Assembly: GCA_003241175.1 (NCBI GenBank) | Contig: QFOI01000120.1 | Span: forward strand, 1-9,076 | Reading direction: 5' to 3' | Source: Pseudopedobacter saltans | GTDB lineage: Bacteria > Bacteroidota > Bacteroidia > Chitinophagales > Chitinophagaceae | DNA: 9,076 nucleotides | Shown here: in pieces, positions 1 through 6,048 of the stretch | Layout of the letters: each line of letters starts with the position of its first letter | How positions within the stretch are numbered: the first letter of the stretch is position 1 | Translations under genes and position numbers: made by a program | The notes under the pieces: model-generated | What the model was told of the DNA's origin: nothing | The model's database searches: none | What the model saw: the letters and a program-made list of their open reading frames with translations, nothing else

Positions 1-777
1 AATTTGAATGCTAATTTCAACGATCAGAAAAATAATTTCAATGTTTGGTTTTGGGCATCTGTTTCCAAAACGGATAATGATGTTATACAACAGGTAACTG
101 TAGATAATGTTGGCGTACAGACAACAATGCCGGTTAATGCGGATGGTTCCAAGGCTTTTCGTACCAACTATAACATTGATAAAGATTTTAAGTTGAGCGA
201 AAAGACCAAACTGACCTTGTCCATTGGTGGTTATCATGAATTTACGCGTAGTAAAATGATTTACAACGGAGAAGAAAGCTGGCAGACAACGGCTAGTTTC
301 AATAACTGGTCCGGCATTCATCTTAATTTCAATGATGTAGTGGAGTGGGACAATAGTTACAATCCTTATTTCAACTATACAAGATACACGAGCAGCAACT
401 TTAAGAAATTCAATATAGCTTCCCAAAATCTAACATCTGGTTTTGTCGTACGATATCCTAAACACGTCATTTTCGAGACCAATATGAACTATACATACAA
501 TAGTAGTTTGAATGATGGTAACAAGAACTTATGGCGATGGACTGCTGCCGTTAATTTTACCTTCTTGAAAGATGAAAGGGGCGTTTTGAAATTGAGTGCC
601 TACGATATTCTGAATCAAAATAAACGTTATATCCAGATCTATGCCTCACAAAATATGTGGAGCCGAACTTCTGGATCCATGATGCCGCAATATTTTATGG
701 CTACATTTACCTACAATATCCGGAAAATAGGTAGTAAAAAGCAAAAAGTAGGGGGGCAAAGTTTGTTTAACATGTAA
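1..777 (+). CDS. Outer-membrane beta-barrel protein, C-terminal part (5' truncated)
   Basis: Open from the first base of the window (frame 1) to TAA at 775-777, so the N-terminus lies upstream; the ATG-less left edge is not a real start. About 258 residues are visible. They show alternating polar/aromatic strands typical of a transmembrane beta-barrel (for example FNIASQNLTSGFVVRY, AAVNFTFL, YFMATFTYNI) and the segment LKLSAYDILNQN, which resembles the conserved 'YDxLNQN' region near the end of Bacteroidota outer-membrane barrel proteins related to TonB-dependent receptors. The last strand is followed by a tail of about 19 residues rich in Lys and Gly, rather than ending on an aromatic residue. 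I infer an outer-membrane location and a possible TonB-linked uptake or surface role. The plug domain, if any, and the substrate cannot be judged from this fragment. There is no visible link to recN downstream, which has its own promoter. Confidence 0.8.
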   Translation, partial: NLNANFNDQKNNFNVWFWASVSKTDNDVIQQVTVDNVGVQTTMPVNADGSKAFRTNYNIDKDFKLSEKTKLTLSIGGYHEFTRSKMIYNGEESWQTTASFNNWSGIHLNFNDVVEWDNSYNPYFNYTRYTSSNFKKFNIASQNLTSGFVVRYPKHVIFETNMNYTYNSSLNDGNKNLWRWTAAVNFTFLKDERGVLKLSAYDILNQNKRYIQIYASQNMWSRTSGSMMPQYFMATFTYNIRKIGSKKQKVGGQSLFNM

Positions 778-791
778 TATCCAAGCAAAAA

Positions 792-821
792 TTTGGACAA
801 TCACCTTTTACTTTATCTTTA
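792..821 (+). promoter_or_regulatory. Bacteroidota-type promoter for recN
   Basis: TTTG at 792-795 is followed after 18 bases by TATCTTTA at 814-821, which matches the Bacteroidota -7 consensus TAnnTTTG except for the last base. Transcription would start near 826-828, about 16-18 bases before the GTG start of recN. The site lies in the 66-base gap after the barrel-protein gene, so recN need not depend on readthrough. Confidence 0.5.
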
Positions 822-843
822 CAGAAATTAAGGTTAGGACAAG

Positions 844-2502
844 GTGATTAATAGATTATTTATACAGAATTATGCCATTATTGATGAAGTTGCCATTGAC
901 TTCAGCAAAGGTTTGAATATTATTACTGGTGAGACTGGTGCCGGAAAAAGTATCCTAATAGGAGCGTTGTCGCTTCTATTGGGCGCTAGGGCAGAAACAG
1001 CTGCACTCAAACAAAAAGATAAAAAATGTATTGTTGAAGGTGTTTTTTCAGTTGAAAATAATCAGCTTGTCAAGGCATTTCTACAAGAAAACGAATTGGA
1101 TATTGAACCCGAATTGGTTTTAAGAAGGGAAATTACATCAGCAGGGAAGTCTCGTGGTTTCGTCAATGATACGCCCGTTTCCATGCAGCAATTGCGATCT
1201 TTGGCGTCTTGTATTGTTGATTTGCATCAACAGTTTGACACACTAGAAATTGGTGATGCTGATTTTCAACGTGTAGTAGTAGATACCGTTGCCAATAACG
1301 AATCATTGCTACAGCAATATCAAACACAGTTTTATAGTTGGCAAAAAGCGAAAAAGAATTATACGGACTTGTTACTAAGGAAAGCCAATATGTCCAAAGA
1401 ATTGGATTATCTCCAATTTCAATATGATGAGTTGACAGAAGTTGATTTTAAGGAACAAGAACTAGAAAACCTAGAAGCGGAACTAAAAACATTGACTCAT
1501 TCCGAAGAGATCAAAAATGTTTTGAAAGAGGTTTCCAATTTTATAGTTGATGGAGAGCAACCAGTCGTTTCCGAAATAAAAAGCCTCACTAATCGACTTG
1601 GTAAATTTTCGGATGTACAGGCTGATATTGCTATTCTTGCAGATCGTTTGCGTAGCGTACAGATCGAGTTGGATGATATTGGAAACGAAGCCGCATCATT
1701 ATCTGACAATACTAATCTAGATGTAAATCGTATTGATTTCGTCAATGAAAGACTTTCAATAGGATACAAATTGCTTAAAAAGCATGGTGCCAATACGACT
1801 GATGAACTTTTGTCTATACAACATAATTTGGCTAAGCGTCTAGGGGATTTTCAAAATATACAAGAGGATGAAAGTTCTCTTTTGAAAATGATGGAGTTGG
1901 CGAGTAAAGAGGCTTTGGAATTGGCTGAAAAACTAACCCAACAACGCAAAAAAGTTACTGCTTCTATTGAAAAAGAAATCGACTCACTACTTAAACAAAT
2001 GGGAATGCCCAATGCGCATATCAAAATTGAGTTACATTCAATTAAAGAAATCAATGCGTTTGGTCAGGAAGAAGTTGCATTCTTGTTCGATGCGAACAAT
2101 AGTGGACGATTTGAGCCTGTGCAAAAAGTGGCGAGTGGTGGTGAGTTGAGTCGCTTGATGTTAAGTGTAAAATCTTTGGTTGCACGATCGGTTCAACTAC
2201 CTACTTTGATTTTTGACGAAATTGATACGGGTATTTCTGGTGAAGCAGCCAAACAAGTCGGTGTGTTAATGAAATTGTTGGCTTCCAATATACAAGTCAT
2301 CTCTATTACGCATCAACCGCAGATCGCTGGAATGGCTGATGCACACTATTTTGTGTACAAACAAAATCAAAAAGATGGAATGGTCAAAACGGGCGTTCGC
2401 TTGTTGGACAAAGAAGAACGTATCAACGCCATTGCGCAAATGATTGGTGGGGAAAAACCTTCCGAAGCGGCATTGGCAAATGCGAAAGAATTGGTGCAGT
2501 AA
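844..2502 (+). CDS. recN: DNA repair protein RecN
   Basis: SMC-like ATPase of 552 residues, the usual length for RecN, acting in the cytoplasm on DNA double-strand breaks in recombinational repair. The N-terminus MINRLFIQNYAIIDEVAIDF is the classic RecN/SMC opening and fixes the start at a GTG codon (844-846). Walker A is GETGAGKS at residues 29-36. The middle, roughly residues 150-390, is rich in Leu, Glu, Lys and Gln and is consistent with the antiparallel coiled coil. The ABC signature ASGGELSRL begins at residue 430, and Walker B is LIFDE at 455-459 with catalytic Glu459, followed by DTGISGEAA. The switch histidine segment SITHQPQIA follows. All key residues are present and no frameshift is seen. 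A Bacteroidota-type promoter lies just upstream, and the next gene starts only 10 bases after the stop codon, so the two are probably co-transcribed. I see no recognisable LexA box. Confidence 0.98.
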   Translation: MINRLFIQNYAIIDEVAIDFSKGLNIITGETGAGKSILIGALSLLLGARAETAALKQKDKKCIVEGVFSVENNQLVKAFLQENELDIEPELVLRREITSAGKSRGFVNDTPVSMQQLRSLASCIVDLHQQFDTLEIGDADFQRVVVDTVANNESLLQQYQTQFYSWQKAKKNYTDLLLRKANMSKELDYLQFQYDELTEVDFKEQELENLEAELKTLTHSEEIKNVLKEVSNFIVDGEQPVVSEIKSLTNRLGKFSDVQADIAILADRLRSVQIELDDIGNEAASLSDNTNLDVNRIDFVNERLSIGYKLLKKHGANTTDELLSIQHNLAKRLGDFQNIQEDESSLLKMMELASKEALELAEKLTQQRKKVTASIEKEIDSLLKQMGMPNAHIKIELHSIKEINAFGQEEVAFLFDANNSGRFEPVQKVASGGELSRLMLSVKSLVARSVQLPTLIFDEIDTGISGEAAKQVGVLMKLLASNIQVISITHQPQIAGMADAHYFVYKQNQKDGMVKTGVRLLDKEERINAIAQMIGGEKPSEAALANAKELVQ

Positions 2503-2512
2503 ATCATTTCAA

Positions 2513-2851
2513 ATGGACAAGGAAACGGCGCATTATATTTTCGTTCACTATTTTCATCTTTCGGATAATAAGACGAAGCTAGCGTGGAAACACTATTCCT
2601 CCTCAATAAAGTATAAAGGAGCTACTGAGGTTACCTTAAACTTTCTGAAACAGAATGGCTGGATAACCGAGAATCCGGAATTTTTTTTGTTATTAAATGG
2701 AGGAATTGATCATTTTGAAATGATGGTAGCAGAGGAACTATTTCTGAAATATCCAGACAAAATTATTTTGAACAAATGTCCTAACTGTGGAAAATTGACA
2801 AGGACACCACAATCTAAACAATGTCGATTTTGTTATGCGAATTGGTACTAA
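2513..2851 (+). CDS. Hypothetical small protein with C-terminal zinc ribbon
   Basis: I do not recognise this 112-residue protein. The frame stays open back to 2444 inside recN, but I chose ATG 2513 because it lies just after the recN stop (10-base gap) and begins a sensible protein (MDKETAHYIFVHYFHLSD). The N-terminal 85 residues look soluble and mixed alpha/beta (AWKHYSSSIKY, VTLNFLKQNGWI, FEMMVAEELFLKYPDKI). The C-terminus has four cysteines spaced C89-x2-C92-x11-C104-x2-C107, in CPNC and CRFC knuckles, a probable zinc-binding ribbon; the protein ends six residues later in ANWY. There is no signal peptide or membrane segment, so it is probably cytoplasmic. Sitting directly behind recN suggests a shared transcript, but shared function is only a guess. 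No Shine-Dalgarno site is visible. Confidence 0.75.
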   Translation: MDKETAHYIFVHYFHLSDNKTKLAWKHYSSSIKYKGATEVTLNFLKQNGWITENPEFFLLLNGGIDHFEMMVAEELFLKYPDKIILNKCPNCGKLTRTPQSKQCRFCYANWY

Positions 2852-2902
2852 TTTTTTTGATATTTTTTCCTTTGAACAAAATGACGATTCATCTCCACCA
2901 TT

Positions 2903-3038
2903 TTCGTCTGACAGCAAAGTGAGGAAAATAACGGAGCTGTGTTTTTTGCCTGTGGTTAAGCAAGTTTAAAATTCCAATAGTGGCAAAAAAAGTACACGAG
3001 TTATTTTCAAATGTCCCGAAGGGTTGCCTTCAGACGAA
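2903..3038. repeat. 136-base element of nested inverted repeats (MITE-like or structured RNA)
   Basis: Three perfect 9-bp inverted repeats are nested inside each other: TTCGTCTGA 2903-2911 with TCAGACGAA 3030-3038; GAAAATAAC 2924-2932 with GTTATTTTC 3000-3008; and TTTTTTGCC 2942-2950 with GGCAAAAAA 2982-2990. The inner and middle stems are separated by exactly 9 bases on each side. The outer gap is 12 bases on the left and 21 on the right; the 9 extra bases could be the local palindrome CCCGAAGGG (3015-3023). Read inwards from each end, the termini match at 13 of 15 positions (TTCGTCTGA, two mismatches, GCAA), like terminal inverted repeats. There is no ORF inside. It lies between convergent transcription units, so it could be a small non-autonomous mobile element, a dispersed intergenic repeat, or a folded 3' untranslated region. 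No clear target-site duplication is visible. Confidence 0.6.
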
Positions 3039-3049
3039 TTGATTTTTTG

Positions 3050-3075
3050 TTTCTTTTGTATCAAGACAAAAGAAA
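3050..3075. repeat. 10-bp AT-rich hairpin in convergent intergenic region
   Basis: TTTCTTTTGT (3050-3059) and ACAAAAGAAA (3066-3075) are perfect reverse complements around the 6-base loop ATCAAG. It lies 11 bases after the nested inverted-repeat element and 42 bases beyond the 3' end of the downstream transporter gene on the minus strand. It could end transcription from either side, but neither strand shows a long T run directly after the stem, so I call it an inverted repeat rather than a terminator. Confidence 0.55.
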
Positions 3076-3117
3076 GTAAATAAATAATGTCTACTAAGAA
3101 GAGGACGCAACAAGCAA

Positions 3118-3702
3118 TTACACTGTTTTTTGACTCAAATAACTTTTCCTCCACCTATAAAACCCTCGAATACTCATAATCGCGAAAAAAGCAGAAAGTG
3201 CAGCGTATGTTGGAATGTTACGATCGATCTGCAGAAACACCAAAAAGATATTGATGACAAACCAGTTGATCCAAGTTGTCAATATCTTTCTCGCTTCCAT
3301 ATAAGTTGTCAAGAAACTAAAAGACGCTGTTGAGGCATCAATATAAGGACGAGGCGAGTCCGTACGTAGATGCAAAATTGTTCCCCATATAAATGCGATT
3401 ATGGCCGTTGAAATATAGAAAATAACGTGTTTTTGAATCGACCAAACCTGTACTGGAACACGTGCGGATTCATTTTTACTTTTTAATTCACTCCAATGAT
3501 GCCAACCATATATCGCAGCCAATACATAGTAAACATTGACTACGGCTTCTGCATAAATCTGATGTTCATAAAAATTAAAAATATTCAGCAGCGACGCCAA
3601 TATCCCAAAAATCCAACACCAGATAATCTCTTGTACCGCCAGTACTAAATAAACAATCCACAAAGCGACACCAACATATTCCAATATTTGGGAAGTCGTC
3701 AT
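3118..3702 (-). CDS. pnuT: PnuC-family transporter, second tandem copy, probable thiamine transporter PnuT
   Basis: Integral inner-membrane protein of 194 residues with about seven hydrophobic helices, the PnuC (nicotinamide riboside transporter) fold. Family marks are WCWIFG (28-33), the YGWxxW motif (65-70), DSPRP (115-119), TYMEARK (133-139) and W147-x3-N151 in a late helix; a Trp-x3-Asn pair lines the substrate pocket in characterised PnuC. PnuC-type proteins carry out facilitated diffusion, with uptake made one-way by phosphorylation of the vitamin inside the cell. The substrate call rests on the TPP riboswitch heading the operon, which points to thiamine or a precursor rather than nicotinamide riboside. 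Its ATG overlaps the stop codon of the upstream paralog (ATGA, 3702-3699), indicating translational coupling. It aligns with that paralog without a gap over residues 1-188, about 42% identical by my hand count (79 of 188). It ends in a short basic tail (WRKSYLSQKTV). Confidence 0.88.
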   Translation of the reverse strand: MTTSQILEYVGVALWIVYLVLAVQEIIWCWIFGILASLLNIFNFYEHQIYAEAVVNVYYVLAAIYGWHHWSELKSKNESARVPVQVWSIQKHVIFYISTAIIAFIWGTILHLRTDSPRPYIDASTASFSFLTTYMEARKILTTWINWFVINIFLVFLQIDRNIPTYAALSAFFAIMSIRGFYRWRKSYLSQKTV

Positions 3703-4307
3703 GATTCTTTTTTAGACAAAATTCCACTAAAGTTTTGATTGTCGTATGATTTTTTCCATTGAAAATAGCCAACGACAGACATAATTGTATACACTATTGA
3801 AAGATAGGCGTAAATAGTTAGCCCTCGGTCAAACTGTAAGGCAATCGATGCTGCATTAATTATAAACCAATATGTCCAAGCCGAAAGCACTTTTCTCGCT
3901 TCTAGATAGGTTGCCGAGAAACTAAATATTGCTATGGTGGCATCCACAAAGGGACGGGGAGAATCCGTGTATTTCTTCATGAGAAATCCGACTCCGACAG
4001 ATAATAGCAAGCAAACAATAATATTCAAAATATGATAGGTTGGTTTCCAACGTACAACTGGAACATTGGCTTTATCACTTTTTTCTTTTGCATTAAGCCA
4101 ATACCACCAACCATAAATCCCTGACAAAATGTAATAGGCATTCAATATAGATTCCAAATAAAGTTTGGTATGAAAATAGAGAAATACGGTAATAGCGGAT
4201 CCAATAATCCCAAAAATCCAACACCAGATATTTTCCTTGATAATCAATATTAGATATAAAAGTCCAACGACCAATCCAATAGTTTCCAATACTTTGTAAA
4301 AATCCAT
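3699..4307 (-). CDS. pnuT: PnuC-family transporter, first tandem copy, probable thiamine transporter PnuT
   Basis: Inner-membrane protein of 202 residues with about seven hydrophobic segments and the same PnuC marks at the same positions as its neighbour: ENIWCWIFGI (25-34), YGWWYW (65-70), DSPRP (115-119), TYLEARK (133-139) and W147-x3-N151. It is the first gene of a minus-strand operon, preceded by a TPP riboswitch about 66 bases upstream of its ATG. Thiamine pyrophosphate should therefore repress it, and thiamine (or a related precursor) is the likely substrate. Transport is expected to be facilitated diffusion driven by intracellular pyrophosphorylation. It is 8 residues longer than the second copy because of the C-terminal tail NFSGILSKKES, whose coding end overlaps the next start codon. 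No thiamine kinase or outer-membrane receptor gene is in this operon; those must be encoded elsewhere if they exist. Nicotinamide riboside transport is the main alternative, but the riboswitch argues against it. Confidence 0.92.
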   Translation of the reverse strand: MDFYKVLETIGLVVGLLYLILIIKENIWCWIFGIIGSAITVFLYFHTKLYLESILNAYYILSGIYGWWYWLNAKEKSDKANVPVVRWKPTYHILNIIVCLLLSVGVGFLMKKYTDSPRPFVDATIAIFSFSATYLEARKVLSAWTYWFIINAASIALQFDRGLTIYAYLSIVYTIMSVVGYFQWKKSYDNQNFSGILSKKES

Positions 4308-4347
4308 GCTCTACTTTCTTTCAATGTTGTTAAGAGCTGGCAGGAAA

Positions 4348-4371
4348 GTGTTACTGTCTAAGAGTAATCAC
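4348..4371 (-). promoter_or_regulatory. Hairpin downstream of TPP riboswitch (possible expression platform)
   Basis: Read on the minus strand, GTGATTACT and AGTAACAC form an 8-bp stem with one bulged A and the loop CTTAGAC, starting 2 bases past the riboswitch core. It is followed by only three T's before CCTGCC, so it is a poor intrinsic terminator. The CCTGC just beyond it (minus strand, 4344-4340) could instead pair with GCAGG at the 3' edge of the aptamer, giving two alternative folds. How the switch works is inferred, not shown. Confidence 0.35.
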
Positions 4372-4373
4372 GC

Positions 4374-4451
4374 TCCCTGCGCAGGCATTATCCTGTTCAG
4401 GTGATACGGGTATTGTCTCAGCGATTCCTTTTGAAGAAAAAGCACCCCGGG
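4374..4451 (-). ncRNA. TPP riboswitch (THI element)
   Basis: On the minus strand the conserved TPP aptamer elements appear in order: GGGGTGC (4448-4442), a short P3 hairpin CTTTT/AAAAG, CTGAGA, ATACCCGTATCACCTGAA, then CAGG-ATAATG-CCTG, and GCGCAGGGA. Compared with the well-known thiM aptamer, the stem around the ATAATG loop has changed as a pair (CTGG/CCAG to CAGG/CCTG), which supports a functional fold. It lies 66 bases before the first pnuT gene and just after a promoter -7 match, so it would be the very start of the operon mRNA. Binding of thiamine pyrophosphate should turn the two transporters down. Confidence 0.97.
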
Positions 4452-4462
4452 TTTTGTGCATC

Positions 4463-4470
4463 CAAAAGTA
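4463..4470 (-). promoter_or_regulatory. Promoter -7 element for the riboswitch-pnuT operon
   Basis: On the minus strand TACTTTTG is a perfect match to the Bacteroidota -7 consensus TAnnTTTG. Transcription would begin near 4456-4458, only a few bases before the TPP aptamer, which is where a riboswitch promoter should be. No good TTG is found 19-21 bases upstream, so the -33 element is weak or absent. Confidence 0.5.
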
Positions 4471-4590
4471 CAGCAAAAAAGCCTTGGGAATTGCTTTTTA
4501 CATAAATTGGGAAAATTACGTTTTCTTTGCACGGTTATTTTAAGCAGCCAAGGCATTTGGTTTGTTTTTAGATCATTCAATTAATGTAAT

Positions 4591-5406
4591 ATGGCCTATA
4601 ACTTATTAAAAGGAAAAAGAGGTATTATCTCTGGAGCACTCAACTCTAGTTCAATAGCATGGAAAGTTGCTGAAAAGGCACATGAAGAAGGTGCTAGTTT
4701 TGTATTGACAAATGCACCGATAGCGATGCGTATGGGTGAGTTGAATGGTTTGTCCGATGCTACTGGCGCTCAGATCATCCCTGCAGACGCTACTAGTGTG
4801 GAAGACCTAACCCATCTTTTTGAAAAGTCCCAAGAAATATTGGGGGGTAAGATTGATTTCGTACTGCATTCTATTGGAATGAGTGTCAATGTCCGTAAAA
4901 ACGTTCCTTATACAGAATCCAACTATGATTTTTTCCAAAAAGGAATCGATGTTTCTGCTCTTTCTTTTCATAAGATGTTGGCTGTTGCCAAAAAGTTGGA
5001 CGCCATTAGTGAATGGGGTAGTGTGGTAGCGTTGACTTACAATGCTGCACAACGCACATATCCATTCTACAATGATATGGCTGATATCAAGGCAATGTTA
5101 GAGTCTATTGCGCGCAGTTTCGGTTATCATTATGGTGTAGAGAAAAAAGTACGTATCAATACAGTTTCTCAATCACCAACCAAAACAACTGCAGGGTCTG
5201 GTATCAAAGGCTTTGGTGATTTCTTTGATTATGCGGATGCTATTTCACCATTAGGTAATGCTTCTGCGGAGGATTGTGCTAATTTCTGTATCACCTTATT
5301 CTCAGATTTGACGAAGATGGTAACTATGCAAAATCTTTACCATGATGGTGGATATTTCACTACAGGAGTAAGTACTGCCGTATTGGAAAAGATGGGAATT
5401 CAATAA
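4591..5406 (+). CDS. fabI: Enoyl-[acyl-carrier-protein] reductase FabI
   Basis: NADH-dependent enoyl-ACP reductase of 271 residues, catalysing the last reduction of each elongation cycle in type II fatty-acid synthesis in the cytoplasm. It is a Rossmann-fold short-chain dehydrogenase relative. The nucleotide-binding start is GIISGALNSSSIAW (residues 11-24), the FabI variant of the glycine-rich loop. HSIG is at 93-96. The active-site tyrosines are Tyr150 (LTYNAAQ) and Tyr160 (PFYND), with Lys167 seven residues after the second, corresponding to E. coli Tyr146, Tyr156 and Lys163. The C-terminus has the usual SPLGN and LYHDGGYFTTG segments. The ATG at 4591 gives MAYNLLKGKRG, a typical start for the family, and no in-frame upstream alternative is needed. 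It is transcribed away from the riboswitch operon; I could not identify its promoter in the 283-base divergent region. A strong hairpin follows 24 bases after the stop codon. Confidence 0.97.
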   Translation: MAYNLLKGKRGIISGALNSSSIAWKVAEKAHEEGASFVLTNAPIAMRMGELNGLSDATGAQIIPADATSVEDLTHLFEKSQEILGGKIDFVLHSIGMSVNVRKNVPYTESNYDFFQKGIDVSALSFHKMLAVAKKLDAISEWGSVVALTYNAAQRTYPFYNDMADIKAMLESIARSFGYHYGVEKKVRINTVSQSPTKTTAGSGIKGFGDFFDYADAISPLGNASAEDCANFCITLFSDLTKMVTMQNLYHDGGYFTTGVSTAVLEKMGIQ

Positions 5407-5430
5407 TAAGTTTGTATTTTTTACATAATT

Positions 5431-5465
5431 AAAAGGACTGTAAATTTTACGTTTACGGTCCTTTT
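5431..5465. terminator. Bidirectional intrinsic terminator between fabI and the GNAT gene
   Basis: AAAAGGAC-T-GTAAA (5431-5444) pairs with TTTAC-G-GTCCTTTT (5452-5465) through 13 Watson-Crick pairs and one T-G wobble, with a 7-base loop. The A-rich left flank and T-rich right flank give a U-tract in both directions. It serves fabI on the plus strand and sits immediately against the stop codon (5466-5468) of the minus-strand acetyltransferase gene. Confidence 0.88.
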
Positions 5466-5996
5466 CTATTGTGGCAAATGGTTCATTTCCAATCTGTAAT
5501 GCTTGACCCAGGCATGGAATTCTGTGTGGAAAATTTCTTCCAAAAAAACAAAACCTAGCTTTTTTAATAGTTTTTGGCTTGGTATATTGGTTGGTGTTGC
5601 GAAAGCGTCTATTTTTTCAAAAGAAAAAGAATCCTTTGTATGTTGCAATACTAGGCGTGCAGCTTCGTAGCTGAAGCCCTGTCCGGCATATTGAGGCAGT
5701 ATGCCAAATCCTAAATCCGGGATTTCCTGCGTGTTGCGTAAGGTGATGCCACAAAGACCGATTGTTTTTTGATGTTCAATGGATTCGATAGCATAAAAGC
5801 CATATTGGTGATCGCTGTACTCCTTAAGGATAAAGTTTTTTAGGTGCCGTTCTGCTGATTTTAGGTTGTTGATATTTCTCTTGCCGAGCATTGCTAGCCA
5901 GTTGGGACTGCTACATAACTCCAATAAGAAAAGTGCATCCTCCTTGTTGAACATCCTTAATCTTATCCTGTCAGATATCATTTGGTCTATTGTCAT
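5466..5996 (-). CDS. GNAT-family N-acetyltransferase (RimJ/RimL-like)
   Basis: Protein of 176 residues, the usual size of the RimJ/RimL-type acetyltransferase group that moves an acetyl group from acetyl-CoA to an amine. The start SDRIRLRMFNKEDA is the standard 'T-x-R-L-x-L-R' opening strand. The acetyl-CoA pyrophosphate loop is LPQYAGQGFSYEAA (residues 100-112, Q-x-x-G-x-G). The late motif NIPSQKLLKKLGFVF is the conserved 'N-x-x-S-x-x-(L)-x-x-K-x-GF' segment. ATG 5996 is used; Met6 is an in-frame alternative. There is no signal peptide, so it is cytoplasmic. The substrate cannot be told from sequence: ribosomal protein N-termini, small metabolites and antibiotics are all possible in this group. 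It is a single-gene unit convergent with fabI and divergent from the fucosidase gene 61 bases away. Confidence 0.9.
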   Translation of the reverse strand: MTIDQMISDRIRLRMFNKEDALFLLELCSSPNWLAMLGKRNINNLKSAERHLKNFILKEYSDHQYGFYAIESIEHQKTIGLCGITLRNTQEIPDLGFGILPQYAGQGFSYEAARLVLQHTKDSFSFEKIDAFATPTNIPSQKLLKKLGFVFLEEIFHTEFHAWVKHYRLEMNHLPQ

Positions 5997-6016
5997 CTAA
6001 AGTTTTGGGGCGTTTT

Positions 6017-6048
6017 CTATGCTAAAATCGTTAAATTTGGTAGCAAAA
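6017..6048 (-). promoter_or_regulatory. Possible promoter for the GNAT gene
   Basis: On the minus strand TTTTG (6048-6044) is followed after exactly 19 bases by TAGCATAG (6024-6017), a partial match to TAnnTTTG. Spacing and distance to the start codon (about 20 bases) are right, but two of six fixed -7 positions differ. It overlaps the fucosidase promoter on the other strand. Confidence 0.3.
6032..6039 (+). promoter_or_regulatory. Promoter -7 element for the fucosidase gene
   Basis: TAAATTTG is a perfect match to TAnnTTTG. Transcription would start near 6044-6046, about 12 bases before ATG 6058 and downstream of the earlier in-frame ATG at 6019. This supports 6058 as the true start. The nearest TTTG upstream (6004-6007) is 24 bases away, longer than usual, so the -33 part is uncertain. 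Confidence 0.45.

Noticed and set aside
750..756. Run of six G's near the end of the barrel-protein gene as a possible phase-variation tract
   Set aside because: Short, close to the stop codon, and the frame is intact; nothing else suggests slippage.
1497..1793. Minus-strand open frame of 98 codons inside recN
   Set aside because: Lies wholly within a strongly supported gene, is Ser/Ile/Thr-rich like an antisense shadow, and has no promoter or recognisable domain.
2903..3038. Insertion sequence with transposase
   Set aside because: There is no open frame inside, no transposase motif anywhere in the window, and no clear target-site duplication; kept only as a small inverted-repeat element.
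3118..4307. Nicotinamide riboside transport (PnuC proper) for the two transporters
   Set aside because: A near-canonical TPP aptamer directly upstream points to thiamine; no NAD-related gene such as nadR is nearby.
4368..4580. Minus-strand frame of 70 codons across the pnuT leader
   Set aside because: It overlaps the TPP riboswitch and promoter and has no protein-like pattern; the RNA explains the conservation.
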